DNA of 64,000 nt from Herpomyces periplanetae (GCA_009733715.1 WMKJ01000024.1:62001-126000); one strand, 5' to 3'. Shown: positions 30,690 through 43,013, counted from the stretch's first letter. Made by a program: numbers and translations. The notes: generated by a model not told the origin, from the sequence alone.

Positions 30690-33600
30690 AGTAATACGAT
30701 GAAATTGTGCGTCCAGGATTGGCCATATTAATTTTGGTAATTTTATCGCTTATATATGTCACGTTACTTAAGAATTAACGAAATTAGCGAGTCTTTTTTG
30801 TATTTATATAGGCCAGTTAGTCCAATGGATTCCCTGTTGGAAATACAGAAATTTTCTTGGAGTAAAATTTACAGTTCAACGAATTTCCCGAACGTTCATC
30901 GTTCCCATGCTCCAAATCTCCGTGATTGTCAGCTTTAGTTTATGCTATTAATCTTCAACCGATTATATATCGAAAGTGCATGTTTACTTATTGCTTGTGA
31001 CCGATTGTAAGATTCGGGTTTTTTCGGATATCTCGGTCTGCACCTTTTTATTAATACTTGCTTGGCTGTTTTTGTACGTACAAGTAATTCCGTGGTAAAC
31101 GCCACTCAACTTGTAGTATCGATATTGTTTAAACTTGACAGATGTGCGAACTGCTGTGGTATCCAGTTTTTCGAGTTAAATTTGTTCAACTGCACCTGAC
31201 CAAATTGCGGTACTTATCCTGACCTTCATTGTCGTAACCACTTACACGTTTAAGTAAACTCTCCACTTAAAAACGATTCTTGATTCATGCAATGGGTCGC
31301 CGTCACTATCATTTTCTGTTTCACGTTTACCGGCGGTTTGTTGGTATAAGTGTGTATGGACAATTCTGAGCTTTTACTATAGCTCTGCGATTTAAAAGTT
31401 ATGTTATAGCACGGATATATCCTTTCTCATGCATAGAATTACAAGGTCGTGATTACGACTCGGTCTCTCCGACATAATATCAGTGCGGAGAACCGGAAAT
31501 CCCTACAATTCGACTTCTTACGCAAGTGGAATTGACCGATACTGAAAATTTAATCAAATCTTGACTTTCGGTGTTAGACTTAATATCATGACTCAAAATC
31601 TTAACATAGTGGAATGGAGTGTATCATCAATTTTGCGTCCGTATTTTTCGTGGGCCGTTCAAAATTACCATCACGGTTCTTCTGTTGGTGAGCGTACGCG
31701 CATGCCTGCGTATGCCTAACTAACTGTGCAGGACAGTAATCATTATCATCATCAGAACCGCTATTTTTCTCTCCTCTTGCAAACTCCTTCGCCTAACTTA
31801 CCCAAAAATTTACACTAGCTACTGCCATACGAGTTCCTAAGCGAGCAAAACCTAACGTTCCTGTGCCCTCACTCAAACCTGGTATGTCTTTTTTCAATTC
31901 AAGCTTCCTATTGTTTTGGTTTGATTAGTAATACGGCCATTAATTTTCACGGCAAACCGTCACATCAGTATGTTACGATTTGTGTGAATATTGTTATATT
32001 TTATCGTGCTTGATGTGGTGAAATGGCCGATTTTTGGGATTCTTTCTCCTCGAGTTCAATGATGAGGTTGGGTACTTCAACCTTTTCACTGTAAATATTG
32101 GTTTGGATTGGTTCCTTTTTGATTCTGCCAACGAGTTGAATTATTTTAGTGGTAATATTCTGGACCGGGTTGGTACAGTGTATCGAGATGTTTGAGAGGA
32201 ATTGAATCCTGAGCTTGAAAACGTGGGACTTAATTGCATTAATTAATATCAATGCTGAATCCAAATCAATTATGTTAATGACCGACTGGATTGAAATGCG
32301 CATTCCGGTATTTCAAAGTTTCTGGTAATTTCATACTTGCCTACTACATTTTTCCGGGCTTGTGGATCTTTACCATTGTTTTAGTTTTGGAATGATAAAC
32401 TTGTCGTTCCTTTGCGTGAGTGGAGAGAAAGTTAGCCTTGCATTATCGCTCTTGGTGTTATCTGTTCAGGTTTTGCACAGATGGAAGTGTTTATGTTCAC
32501 CTTGGATGAAGCTTTCTTGATAAACACATTTATTTTCCATCTATCGGTCTCTCACTCAGATACTGATACATGCAATTGCTACATCTGATTCTAAATCTAA
32601 TGTGCCCACGAAGGATTAAGTTAAGCTAAAATTTTGGTCTTTACGAGGCAATTTTATTCATTAAACCCGCTACTCGGACTTTTAATTCATGATTTCTGCG
32701 ATTACGACAGTTGTAGCGTTACCTTAACAGAAAGATAGGAATTTGGATAAGCTAGGGTTGGATGTGATATTTGGTTTTTCAGAGGGTGACTGGATGGAAC
32801 TTGACAAGCTAGTTATTAAGGCAACTGTGCTTGGTCTGTGTGATTCAATACACGAGTATTGAGAACGGGCTGGATTTGTGATTTATCGACTGAGTTAAAT
32901 AAGTTGACGGATTTGTGTACGATGGTCAGCAGTTGGAGGTGAAAAACAGCTAGACCATACGGTCGTTCAGCTTCTCCCGTAATTCGCAGATTGACTACTT
33001 TAAGGGTCGCTAGTTTGTAGATCAAAAGGGGCAACGCATTTTGAAACGCTCGAAAATATGGATTTAGGAGGATGAATGATTGCTGATCATTAACTAACAT
33101 GCACTTCACCGGAATGGTCTGGACACTAATAATTTTGCTGAGATAAACGGCATTTTGTATGGAGATTTATTCTACTATTAGTGAATGTTAAGATTGGTTA
33201 TTTCATTTAAACCACCGGAGTCCGCCTTGAACCGAGAAATAACCATAGGTCATTTATTTTCATCGGTATTTCCCATGTGGTAATTATTGCGTGTGGAAGG
33301 AGAGGTTGAAGCGACGTGAGTTTGATGAGAAATGGTGTCGATTTGTCAACGTTCCATAAGTTGACCGGGAAAAGAATTTGAATGAGAGTAAATATGGAAA
33401 GCTTTAGCGAGACGATGCATCCATGCAAGTTAACATGGCAGTTGAAAGATGGTAATGTGTAAATTATGGCTTTTGTACATTCTAATATTTTACAGGGGAG
33501 AGGGAGTTGAAGTGCTGATCAAGGTTACAGTTGAAGAAAGAAATTTGCAAAGATTTATCTGTCAGAAGCGACATAAATTCGGGAATGACCAATTATTTTG

Positions 33601-33800
33601 CGTTATTAGTTAATAAATAGCGCGCTTACGGTTTTGAGCGTTTTAACAAGTTTCCACAGATTGGATAATGGTAATTTAATGTCAAATCAGTTACTAACAT
33701 CTAAGCGCAGCTATTGTGGGTTGTTGACAACAATATGACTGACATTGACGATACTGAGTCATTGTTGTAACACTGGTAGCGAAGAGAAAAAAATGAATTT

Positions 33801-36800
33801 ACGTTAGAGTAAGACTTAGTACAAGATTAGAGCAGTGACATGACATGGAGAAAATAGGATCTACAAGCTGGTAATGGCATGTCAGTTCAATCAGGGATTG
33901 TGGAAGGATATATTTAAAAAACATTTTCACCACAAATTGGGGTGGAACTACAAAAGCTAGATTGGAATTGAGACAGTTTAACTTAAGGAGATAAAACGAG
34001 ATCCACTGGTTTATGTGCAAACATTAGCACAATGTCCAGATCAGAAAGTCTACAAGGACGGCGTTTTTAAACTTCAGATATTGCTGTGTTGTGTGGGAGG
34101 GGAGCAGGGCTATTATTTGGAAAGTTTAGGTAGTGAGTGGTTTGCGGAGCAAGTCGCGGGAGGGAACTAACATGGATAAGGAATAAGGAAGATTATTTGA
34201 TAATTTTAGTTTGTGGTGAACGCAAATGCTTTAAGAACTCGGGGAGAGAAGTTGGGGTAAGATTTTATGAAAGATGTGGGCCTTGATCGGGCGGGAATTT
34301 AAGATAGTTACATGCACGGGCGGATAGACAACATGGCTAAATTTTAAAAAAATTAACATCTAGATCACGGAGACGATTTGCGTGGAGTCAGGAATTTAGT
34401 TTATTGGCGGACGAAGATAACGTGAGAATGGAAATATAGCTAACGAACAATTGAACTGGGTAATAAAATGGCTCAATGCGGTTTCGGCAAGAGTGGATAT
34501 TTTGGATATGACTGGAGTTTGGATGTATGTAATAGGAGGGGATGTAGGTCGGTATTGGAATATATGGGGGATGGTGAATGATAACATAGGCAAATAGCGC
34601 TTGAAGCGAGGGAAATCGACGTGGTTTTACAATGAGAGGAGCGGATGCATATCGGTATAAGTTTGGCAAGGTTTACCAGGCTGACGTTAGTTGAAAAGGA
34701 TATGCTCGTATCATTTGGATGCTTCGTAACGATATAATGTGAGCGGTACGCCGGGTGATAAAAAGTGGTATACGTGGATGAATAGGCTGACGATATGGGG
34801 AATTGGATGCCGGACGAAAGGAACGGTTAGCATAGCGATTAATAGATGGGCAGAAGCGGGTAAGCAATTGAAGAGATTAAAATAGGGAGAGAATAATGCG
34901 GCAGGGTGCGGCACGGAACGGCAAGATACGATTTGGCATGGCAAGATGAGAATAAGTTAGTTGCATCAACGAAAGCGGGGAAATGGAATTTGTAGATCAA
35001 GTGTGGGGAATGTGTGGTTAGATTCGAAGAACGGGTGGAGTATTTCAAGGGTTAAGATGAAGCTAGGAGGGATGAAGCCGTTTAGATTCAATGAAGATTT
35101 AGCGGATTAAGTTGAGGAGAAATGGAGATGAGTTGGGATTGTAAATTAACAAGACTGAGCGTGAGGTGATGAAGGGAAATTAATATTTAGGTGCATGCTT
35201 CTGGCGAGCTCGATTGGGGAGGTTGGAATTAGGAAGAGATTGGGAATAATGGGGAGGGGAAAATAAGAGTTACGGTGAGGGATGAGAAAGTCAAGGGAGA
35301 AGGGAGAATTTCTCAAAATAAAAGGAAAGGAGGCCTTGAGAGTTTAGGCGACATTAAGTGAGAAGAAAGGAAGAGAGTGTAAGAAAGGATAGAGATGATT
35401 ATTTTCAAGTACTTAAGGAGGCGAATGACGGGGGAGATGACTACAAGATGGATGGGGGAAGATTAAAGGAGAGGAGTAGGCAGTGTCAACATGGGAAAGT
35501 AGTTATGGATGGAGGGAAAGATGCGGCGAGCAAGTTTGTGATAAAAGTAGAATTTGCAAAGTCGGGGAGTTGATAAAAACCAGATGAGCAGGATGGGTGG
35601 GGATATGGGTAGTTGAGAATGGAAAATTATGGTTAAGGGTAGGGTATAGAGCGGGAAGAGATGAGGGAAAGTGAGCGGGTAAGTGAAGGTGAATTGAGGT
35701 AATGGATAGAAAGTAGGGAGTGGGGAAATGAACGCGTTGAACGGTGGAGGAGAGGATCAAGCGGGGAACAATGAACATGTGTGGAGGAAGGTGAACGGGT
35801 AAGTCTGGCAGAGTGAAAGCGGGTAAAAAAGAGCTTGGTGTGCAGACGAATAATGGCAAAGCATAAAAGAATAGGGCATATCAGAGGGTGGGTGGAATGG
35901 AAAAAGTATAGCAGAGAGTAAAGGGGATAAAGTGAGCGAATAAGAGTAGCTGAAAGGGAAGTGTTGAACGGGCAGAATGGGTTGAGGGAGGGCAGAGTGT
36001 TTGATGAAAAGGATGGGAGATTGATGTAGAGGGAGGGAAGGGCTGACGAGAATGAAGATAGAAGAGTTGAGCAGATGAGTACGAGCACAGGATGGGCATG
36101 TGGTAAGGAGAAGAAAGGGTTGAAGGGAGTGGTGAAGGAAGATTAGAGGTAGATGGGAAAATTATCGTTGGGGTAGTAGGCAAGGATTCAAGAGAAACGG
36201 GAAATTAGTAGGCAGCTAAATTAAGAGAGTTTGGGGATGGTATGGAGTAGGATGATTTGGGCGGGTATGCTGGTTTGGTTCGGGCGCAACACGATACAGC
36301 AAGGAATGGCATGAACAGTCAAGGTAAAGGTTGGTACGGGAATTGAATAGTGGGCAAGGCATGGCATGGAACAGCAAGACAGAATGAGTTGGAAGAGAAG
36401 TGGATTAATCAATTCATTAGATCACGAATGTTACAGGCGTGATGAGGGAGGAGTCGGTAATATGGATTGATATTTGTGGTGTTTAAGAAAATAGTCAAGT
36501 AGCTAGCTAGTATGGAAGGGTGAGGGAGGAGGAAGTTTATGTTTGGGCATGAGTTGATTAGGCGTAGCAAAAGAGTTGAATCAAGGTAGGACCGAAGAGG
36601 TGGAATGTGAAGATATTCCAAGGGGACATTGGAGAATAGGGGTGAGGAGAGGGAGAAACAAGGCAGAATGCATTACACAGTTGAGTAGTAGCATAGATAG
36701 GGCGAGTAAAGAATGAATGGGCGGTAAGTTGGATATCAATTGTGAAATTTTAGTGTAATTGGAAAAATCTGATAAAATGAAGCATGATTGTAGGGGTAGA

Positions 36801-37812
36801 AGAAGGATGGAATGGGGAAGAAAGCTTAGCAAATGTCAAGAAATGGGAATACGAGGTAAGGGATAAGACTTGAAGGTGTTAGGGAGGTTAGTTGGGGATT
36901 GGGGGAAAATTGGAGATGTTAAGGCGAGAGAGCGGGAGGAATGTAGCGAGAAGGCGGCGCAGTGCAGCACGTCACAGCACGGCATGGCATGGCACGGCAC
37001 GGCACGGCACGGCACCGTGTAGCAGGAGAAAGAGGAAGACACAAAGGTGATGCAGAAAGAGTGGTGAAAAAGACACATGTCAGAGGAGTGATGCATGTAG
37101 TGAAGGATTAGGTTGAGCGAGGGGGAGGCGAAGTACGTAAAAATGGACGAGGGGTAGACAAGTCAGGCAGGAAATGAAAGGAAAAGGGGAGGATGGTAAA
37201 GTAGAGAGTTTAAGAGGAAGAAGACAAAGTAGTTGGATGATTAGTTAAAAGCTTCGAGGGAAAGTGAATCAGTAGTGAACACGAGGCAAGATAATGTAGA
37301 AGAGTAGTACACATTAACCGCCTGGGTGCATGAGAGAATTTACGAGAAGTTTTACGAAGCCGTACAAGGCGTATTGATGATGTATGAAACCCAGATTAGC
37401 GGACACGGCGAGGGCGAGGGCGAGGACGAGCAATAGTGAAAGCAACAGAGGGGAGGCGACATCAAGGGAAAAGACGAAGATGAAGGGGGAGATGAACGCA
37501 CATACTCACTCAGACATAGACTGGATAGCACATCATGAAGCAAACTAGAATGTGTATCGGGCACATACCCAGGAGTAATAAAGATGGGAGTAGCGGTGAT
37601 AGTGAGAAAGTTTAATGAAAGTGAAACCTGCATAATGTTAAGTTTAGCAGAAGGGAGCAAGGGACTGAGTAGGTCAGGAATAGGGGGCGAGGACAGCGAC
37701 GAGGACGAAGATGAAGCAGACAGAGAGACAAAAATTCCACGAAGCACAGCAAAAAAAGGCTTCTGCAAAGCGCAAAAACGGAATTTTCCACGCGCAAAAC
37801 CTCCAAATTAAG
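33801..37812. other. Purine-rich block 2 (as read on +), no gene
   Basis: About 4 kb strongly biased to A and G on +; for example bases 36001-36060 have 47 purines of 60. Minus-strand frames of 60-150 codons are Ser/Pro/Leu/His strings caused by this bias. A plus frame 37584-37811 from an ATG has an acidic DSDEDEDEAD stretch encoded by GA-rich repeats and is likewise doubtful. CGGGAAATTAG occurs at 36198-36208. No gene starts just downstream on minus to explain the block as a leader. Confidence 0.5.
36981..37015. repeat. (GGCAY)7 tandem repeat
   Basis: Seven 5-bp units GGCAT/GGCAC. Scattered related strings (GGCATGGCA, GGCACGGAACGGCA) occur at about 34905-34945 and 36355-36375. Confidence 0.75.
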
Positions 37813-40151
37813 CGTCTTTCCTCCGGCGGCTCAGTGGCTCCTGCCGGGCGCATCTCTTCAGACAAAAGGGTTTCCTAATCGGGAAATTAGTATGGTGTAA
37901 CAGAAGGAAGTCGGGACGAGACGGTGGATGGGAAAGAGTGGACCAGTCCAGTTTTTAGGAAGGAACGCTAATTACCGAATTGGGAAATGTTTTTGGGGGG
38001 ACAACGTGACGAGAAAGCGAATCAGGCCAGAATTGGTAAAAAGGATAGAGTGTTAAGAAGAGAATCATGGGTAGATGAGTGAAGGGATGATTGAACAAAC
38101 AGCATTAATGTTAGTTCATCGTCCAATCATCTTAGCGGCAACCCTTGCCTTACTAATGGCGGGTTAAATCTGTGCTGTAGTGTTTAAGGCTAACAGTTAG
38201 CATAGGTCGGGGTCAGGGTCGGAGCCGGGGATGTATGGGATAAAAATGATTTTAACGGGTATAAGTAAGGCTAAAATTGACAGATGAAGGCTAAACTTTT
38301 AGTGATACGCAAACGATGAACTCATCTCTTTAATACATTAAGTGTGCGTGTTAAGTATATACGTGGTATGCCTGATTACGGTCGATGCCTACTCTGCTTC
38401 ATTCGGATGGTCAGGGTGAACCATGACCACCGACTGTTTAACTAGCGATAAAGGTTACACCGTGACAAGGACAAAAAGGGACTTGCAAGGCTTATGCTCA
38501 AGGGAAACTCGCTCTAACAAGCCAGGGCTGTTGAGTTTTGAGCCTTCATCTTATCACTATCATAACAGTAGTTGGTCAAACAAATTCCCATACACGGGAT
38601 ACATTTGCACGCAGTTGAAGCATATACAGACGCCGACACAGATTGTGTGTTGCAGAGAGTAATACGAACGCACGCACTCACTCACTCACTCACTCCCACT
38701 CCCGACCAACATTCTCGAGTCAAGCATATATGCGTATAACGCTTAATTAATTCGCTTGCCATTACCCGACAATTGATCATGGCCATACTCATTATGTTAC
38801 GGTCGTGTTCATTGCGAGTTAAATGGTCCGGGAAGCATTGATATGATTAAGCTAATGCGGTTAAATGTATCGGCATCTCTTCGCATCACTTCGTGTATAC
38901 TTGAGCTTGCAACGAAAATTTCGCAAGCACTCGGGTCCCGGTACCCCTTACGTCGCAGAGTGTAATCACTTGTGAGTGCATGTCTCGTAAATGTTATAAA
39001 AGTAATCGTTAAGGCAACTTAAATTCACATAAAATACTCATATTTATTAAACGTTAAACTCTTACCACAATGTTAACGAGTATATTCATCTCCCCTTTTC
39101 ATCTCCTAACCTTTTTACGCTTCCCTTCATTCCGTCAGTCAGTCGGTCTCTCGTCCATACTGTAAACTCTTTACCATGCAGCGCTGAGCGCTATTTTGTT
39201 ACTGTTTTAATTTAATAAATCTACACCTGCACACACTCCTACGCAAGTTTAATTAACCATTCAACGCTGGTTGTTGTTATTGTTATTACTTTCTCATGCA
39301 CCATCCACTCCCTCCTAAACCCACGTATTTCCCGTACAATTATCCTGCTTAACATAACATTCTTTGTCACTCTCTCATTATCATCGCCCTTTAAACAAAT
39401 CTTAAAGTGCTCGCCGAGTCAAGGATTCACTTCCCCGTCCATCTACTTCGTCAACCACTTATATCCACCATATTCACCAACACCCCTTCGCTTGTGTCCG
39501 CCCGCGCGCCTTTATCGCATCACTGCCGCCGTGATCACCTCTGCATCAGCTTCAATTTCACTAAATTCCTGCTCCCGTTCAGCCCAAACGGATATCGGCA
39601 CCGCATGTCTGTATTTTACCGCCTACCAAAAAGACAGCGAATATACTGGCACGCCAATCGATATTTATCCACACATGCACATTCCTCTGGCTGGTTCACA
39701 TACCCCGACTTCCGAGTCCTTGTCTTTACCATCTGCACAACTTTAATTAATATTTCATCTCCTATTATTTAACTCTCAACGTCAGCTCTCCCCGTTAATT
39801 CCCGTATTATCCACTCGAACTTATCTCTGCTCTCGTTCATCTTCCCCTTTTCCTCCTCGTCCCACTCAAACGTCTAGTCCAAGCGTCTTCACCAAACCTG
39901 TTACCCATTTCTACTCCCCTTGTTAATTTACCGCTTGATTTGTATAAATTCACCCTTTCCCTTCTTGCTTTATCGTTCCACTTCGTCATCATCATCTTTT
40001 CATTTCAATTTCCCTCCTACATCTCCCCTTTCATTCTTCTTGTCTGTCTCTTAACTTAAAAGCTTTTTTCAGGTTGACAGTGTCCCTATCTTATTTACTT
40101 GATTGTCTATACTCATTTCCTGTGCATTTTCTCAAACTTTCAATTGTCACC
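37813..40151. other. Transition and pyrimidine-rich leader of the AA11 gene
   Basis: Purine bias ends near 37.8 kb. A CACT microsatellite lies at 38675-38694. From about 39.05 kb to 40.07 kb the + strand is pyrimidine-rich (43 of 60 bases in 39841-39900) up to a TTTTTTCAG acceptor-like string at about 40064-40072, 80 bases before the AA11 start; a spliced 5' untranslated leader is possible. Short frames here are unrecognised. Confidence 0.45.
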
Positions 40152-41777
40152 ATGTACTTATCAACACTTTGTTCTTCTCTTCTTTCCACCCTTTTCTTTG
40201 CTGGCTTATCCTCCGCCCATCTGAAAATTGCCAGTCCTGTTCCAATTGATAGCGAGGAGCCCAAATCTCCCCTCCTCCGAAATGGCGCAAATTTTCCCGC
40301 CCATAACGCCGTTATTGATAATTCTCGTTCGTCTGATCGTTCCTTGAAGGTTCCCCGTAAGACTATGCGAGTCGGTGAAGTTCAAAAGCTAGTCTTTGAT
40401 ACCGAAGGTGGTCTTGCCGTTGCTGCTCATGGTGGTGGTTCCTGTCAACTTAGTTTAACCTACGCTCAAAACAATCAAGAGGCTCAAGATCCAAATAATT
40501 ATCATGTTATTCTAAGTATCATCGAAGGTTGTCCAACAAATCATCCTTCCAATCTTTCCAAGGCCAAGGTTTGCCCTGAAGGTTCTACCGAGACCGATTG
40601 TTACAATTCTTTCAAGTACACAATTCCTCCCGAAGCTCGCAATGGTCGTGCTCATTTGTGTTGGACTTGGTTTAACAATATTGGAAATCGTGAAATGTAC
40701 ATGGAGTGTAGTCCTGTCTACATCGAGGATGGCCAGGATCGTTTGGAGGAGCTTCCTAAAATGTTCGTCGCCAACATTCAAAGTTTGCGCCCACAGTGCA
40801 AAACAACTGAGGGCGTAAATGTTATGTTTCCAGATCCTGGAAAGTATGTAATTCGTGGTGAGCCGGCCGGCCCGGTTGCTAAACGGTATCCTATTGAGGT
40901 TCCCAAAGGCTGTGGCCCCGTTAAAGATCGCATTTCTGCTCCTGGTAATTCCATTGGCGGCGGAGCCGCAAAAGAATCTGGAAAGGTTGGTGAGAGTGAC
41001 CCCAACAATGGTAAAGGTGACATTATATCTACTCAACCCGTTTCGATTTCTACCCAGGCTCCACGCATTTCAACTCAGCCTATACCCGTTTCAACCACAC
41101 CCCCCAGCTCCGCTACCACTTCATCAGCTTCATCATCAACCTCTTCTGTCTTATCATCTACCGCCTTACCCAAGGTTTCTTTTCCACCTGTATCTGCCCC
41201 CATCACTGTCAGCGTTCCACCCGCTTCTCAATCTTCCCCTCTACCAACTTCAACATCCGTTTCTTCCACGTTATCCAATGGTCCTCCAAAATCCTCTACC
41301 ACTTCATCATCGGCACTTTCCGAATCTCCTCGCATTACGCCAGCTCCCACACTCAAGCCCAGTCCTATTGACAATGAAATTGATAGCGACTATGATAGTT
41401 CTGACGATGAAAATGATTCTGAGGATGCCGAGAACCAATCTGTTATCTCCTCAATTTCAACTACTCAAGTTCGCACGCGAACCCGTCGGTCTGTCATTAT
41501 CCCCTCAACCCCTTCTCTTAGCTCTACTCCTACCACTTTGTTACGTTCATCGTCAACTATTCCAACCCCTGCTTCAGGGGCTACTCCAGTTGGCGCCGCT
41601 CCCAGTCTTGACTGTCCTTCGTCTTACGTGCCATGCAATAGCGTCGGTTTCTATTGCGTTTCTCGTGAAAAGTTCGGTATATGCAGCTGGGGTTGTGCTC
41701 GCCCCTCAAGTCTTGCCCATGGCACCATTTGCGAAAATGATTCAGTTGTGTGGGATCCTGCTGTCATGAACTCATAG
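40152..41777 (+). CDS. AA11-type lytic polysaccharide monooxygenase, secreted
   Basis: Copper enzyme of the family that oxidatively cleaves chitin, acting outside the cell or on the cell wall. The ATG at 40152 (CACCATG context) gives a signal peptide (MYLSTLCSSLLSTLFFAGLSSA) ending directly before His, the N-terminal residue of the copper histidine brace (HLKIASPVPI). The AA11 core has AAHGGGSCQLSLTYAQ (second brace His), VILSIIEGCP, and AHLCWTWFNNIGNREMYMECSPVYI. After about residue 265 comes a long Ser/Thr/Pro-rich linker with an acidic DSDYDSSDDENDSED patch, and a C-terminal Cys-rich module (CPSSYVPCNS...FYCVSREKFGICSWGCA...GTIC) like the X278 module seen on other AA11 proteins. 541 aa, one coding exon. 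Confidence 0.88.
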   Translation: MYLSTLCSSLLSTLFFAGLSSAHLKIASPVPIDSEEPKSPLLRNGANFPAHNAVIDNSRSSDRSLKVPRKTMRVGEVQKLVFDTEGGLAVAAHGGGSCQLSLTYAQNNQEAQDPNNYHVILSIIEGCPTNHPSNLSKAKVCPEGSTETDCYNSFKYTIPPEARNGRAHLCWTWFNNIGNREMYMECSPVYIEDGQDRLEELPKMFVANIQSLRPQCKTTEGVNVMFPDPGKYVIRGEPAGPVAKRYPIEVPKGCGPVKDRISAPGNSIGGGAAKESGKVGESDPNNGKGDIISTQPVSISTQAPRISTQPIPVSTTPPSSATTSSASSSTSSVLSSTALPKVSFPPVSAPITVSVPPASQSSPLPTSTSVSSTLSNGPPKSSTTSSSALSESPRITPAPTLKPSPIDNEIDSDYDSSDDENDSEDAENQSVISSISTTQVRTRTRRSVIIPSTPSLSSTPTTLLRSSSTIPTPASGATPVGAAPSLDCPSSYVPCNSVGFYCVSREKFGICSWGCARPSSLAHGTICENDSVVWDPAVMNS

Positions 41778-43013
41778 GCTGCGCGCGCTATTCATTGTTT
41801 TATTCAAACTTTGTTTCCGCAGCACTATTCATGTGAATACTTTTTTGTTCATCGTCGCAATCGTTGATATTCTCTTACTCTCGTTCTATTTCTCGCTACC
41901 TTGATCTATTGAATCTTGACGATTCCAGTATGTGTGTGTGCGTGCGCGCTCCAACTATCTTATCTCATCCAATTGCGGCCAACCGCTAGCCGGTGATCCC
42001 TTTTTGGTGGAAAAATTTTGCTCATTTCATCAATTTTCATGCGTGTATGCGCTCTTGGAAAAGTTTTTGTCTTTCAACTTTCATCATGTGTATCATTTGG
42101 GCTCGCCCATCAAAATGAATGTTCATTTTCTTTCAATTTTCCATTTCTTCATTGTTTATTATGCCACATATATTGCGCCCATTCCGTACTCTCTAGCCGT
42201 GTTTCAGATTATTGCCTATCCATCTGATACGTAGGATCCGTTCCGGTACTAAGATTCCTCACAATCCCACCGCTCATGTATCCTTGATAGCTAATTTATT
42301 CTTTCGTTTTATTCGTCGCCCTACAATTCATTAAACTTTATCATCAAAGCTAGTCCAGGTCTCATGGGTCGTTGGATCAGCAGTCTTCCCTTGAATAGTT
42401 CGTACACGCCACTCCTCCCATATAGTGTCATCTTATTACACTGCAGAGGGTTAATTTGCATCCAGTACCTCTCCCTCACTTTTGACCTTTTCCTAATTGC
42501 AAAAAGTTCTTTCATCGAACGTTTCAAATTCATACATTCATCTGCCTTGTGTTTCAAATATCCTTATAAACAGTTTTGAAACATGTGTGCCCTGAGTTAA
42601 ATTGTCATTTTATCGCCTCTGGTTTCACACCAACTCTTAGCCAAACTCCTGCCTCCGTCTCTATTTCGCCCTACTAGAATTGTCTCTTCCTTAAGTTAAT
42701 CTAACAATAAATCACTTTTGTTCATTCCTCTACTTCCCGCCAATTTGTTTTAACAGTTTTCAAATCTCATCTCGTGCCGAGTTCATCTGCCTCATGCTGT
42801 GTCATTTTTCCTTGCATGATCCAAAAGGTCATAGCATTGCCTTATTTCACATAAATCTACATCACACTTCCCGCCTATTTTCTGTTCGAGCGTGATTCCC
42901 TATTACTTTGGTGTAACGTAACCCCATTTAACATTGTTCGTATGGATGGTCTACCTACAAGAACTGCACATCGTTCACAACAACTCTATTTAAGGGTGCT
43001 TTTTCCCTATGCC
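41778..43013. other. Convergent intergenic region AA11/NDK1
   Basis: Tail-to-tail space of 1.2 kb, pyrimidine-rich on +, with a TGTGTGTGCGTGCGCGC tract at about 41931-41949. The open frames are not protein-like. Nothing recognised. Confidence 0.4.

Larger units (their letters stand above)
29601..33800. other. Mixed A/T-rich core of the gene desert
   Basis: Purine bias is lost here. The first kilobase holds a cluster of perfect short inverted repeats (listed separately). Minus-strand frames at 32001-32303, 32816-33109 and 33207-33428 have ordinary protein-like composition (for example IIQLVGRIKKEPIQTNIYSEKVEVPNL at the first, shown in two parts by its key residues) but I could not join them or name them. 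No other genes seen. Confidence 0.4.

Noticed and set aside
34388-37768. Many minus-strand frames of 60-150 codons in the gene desert
   Set aside because: They consist of Ser, Pro, Leu, His and Ile strings produced by pyrimidine-rich DNA; no domain, no spacing pattern and overlapping frames in other phases.
40512-41036. Minus-strand and other-frame ORFs inside the AA11 gene
   Set aside because: Shadows of the AA11 coding frame, caused by its codon composition.
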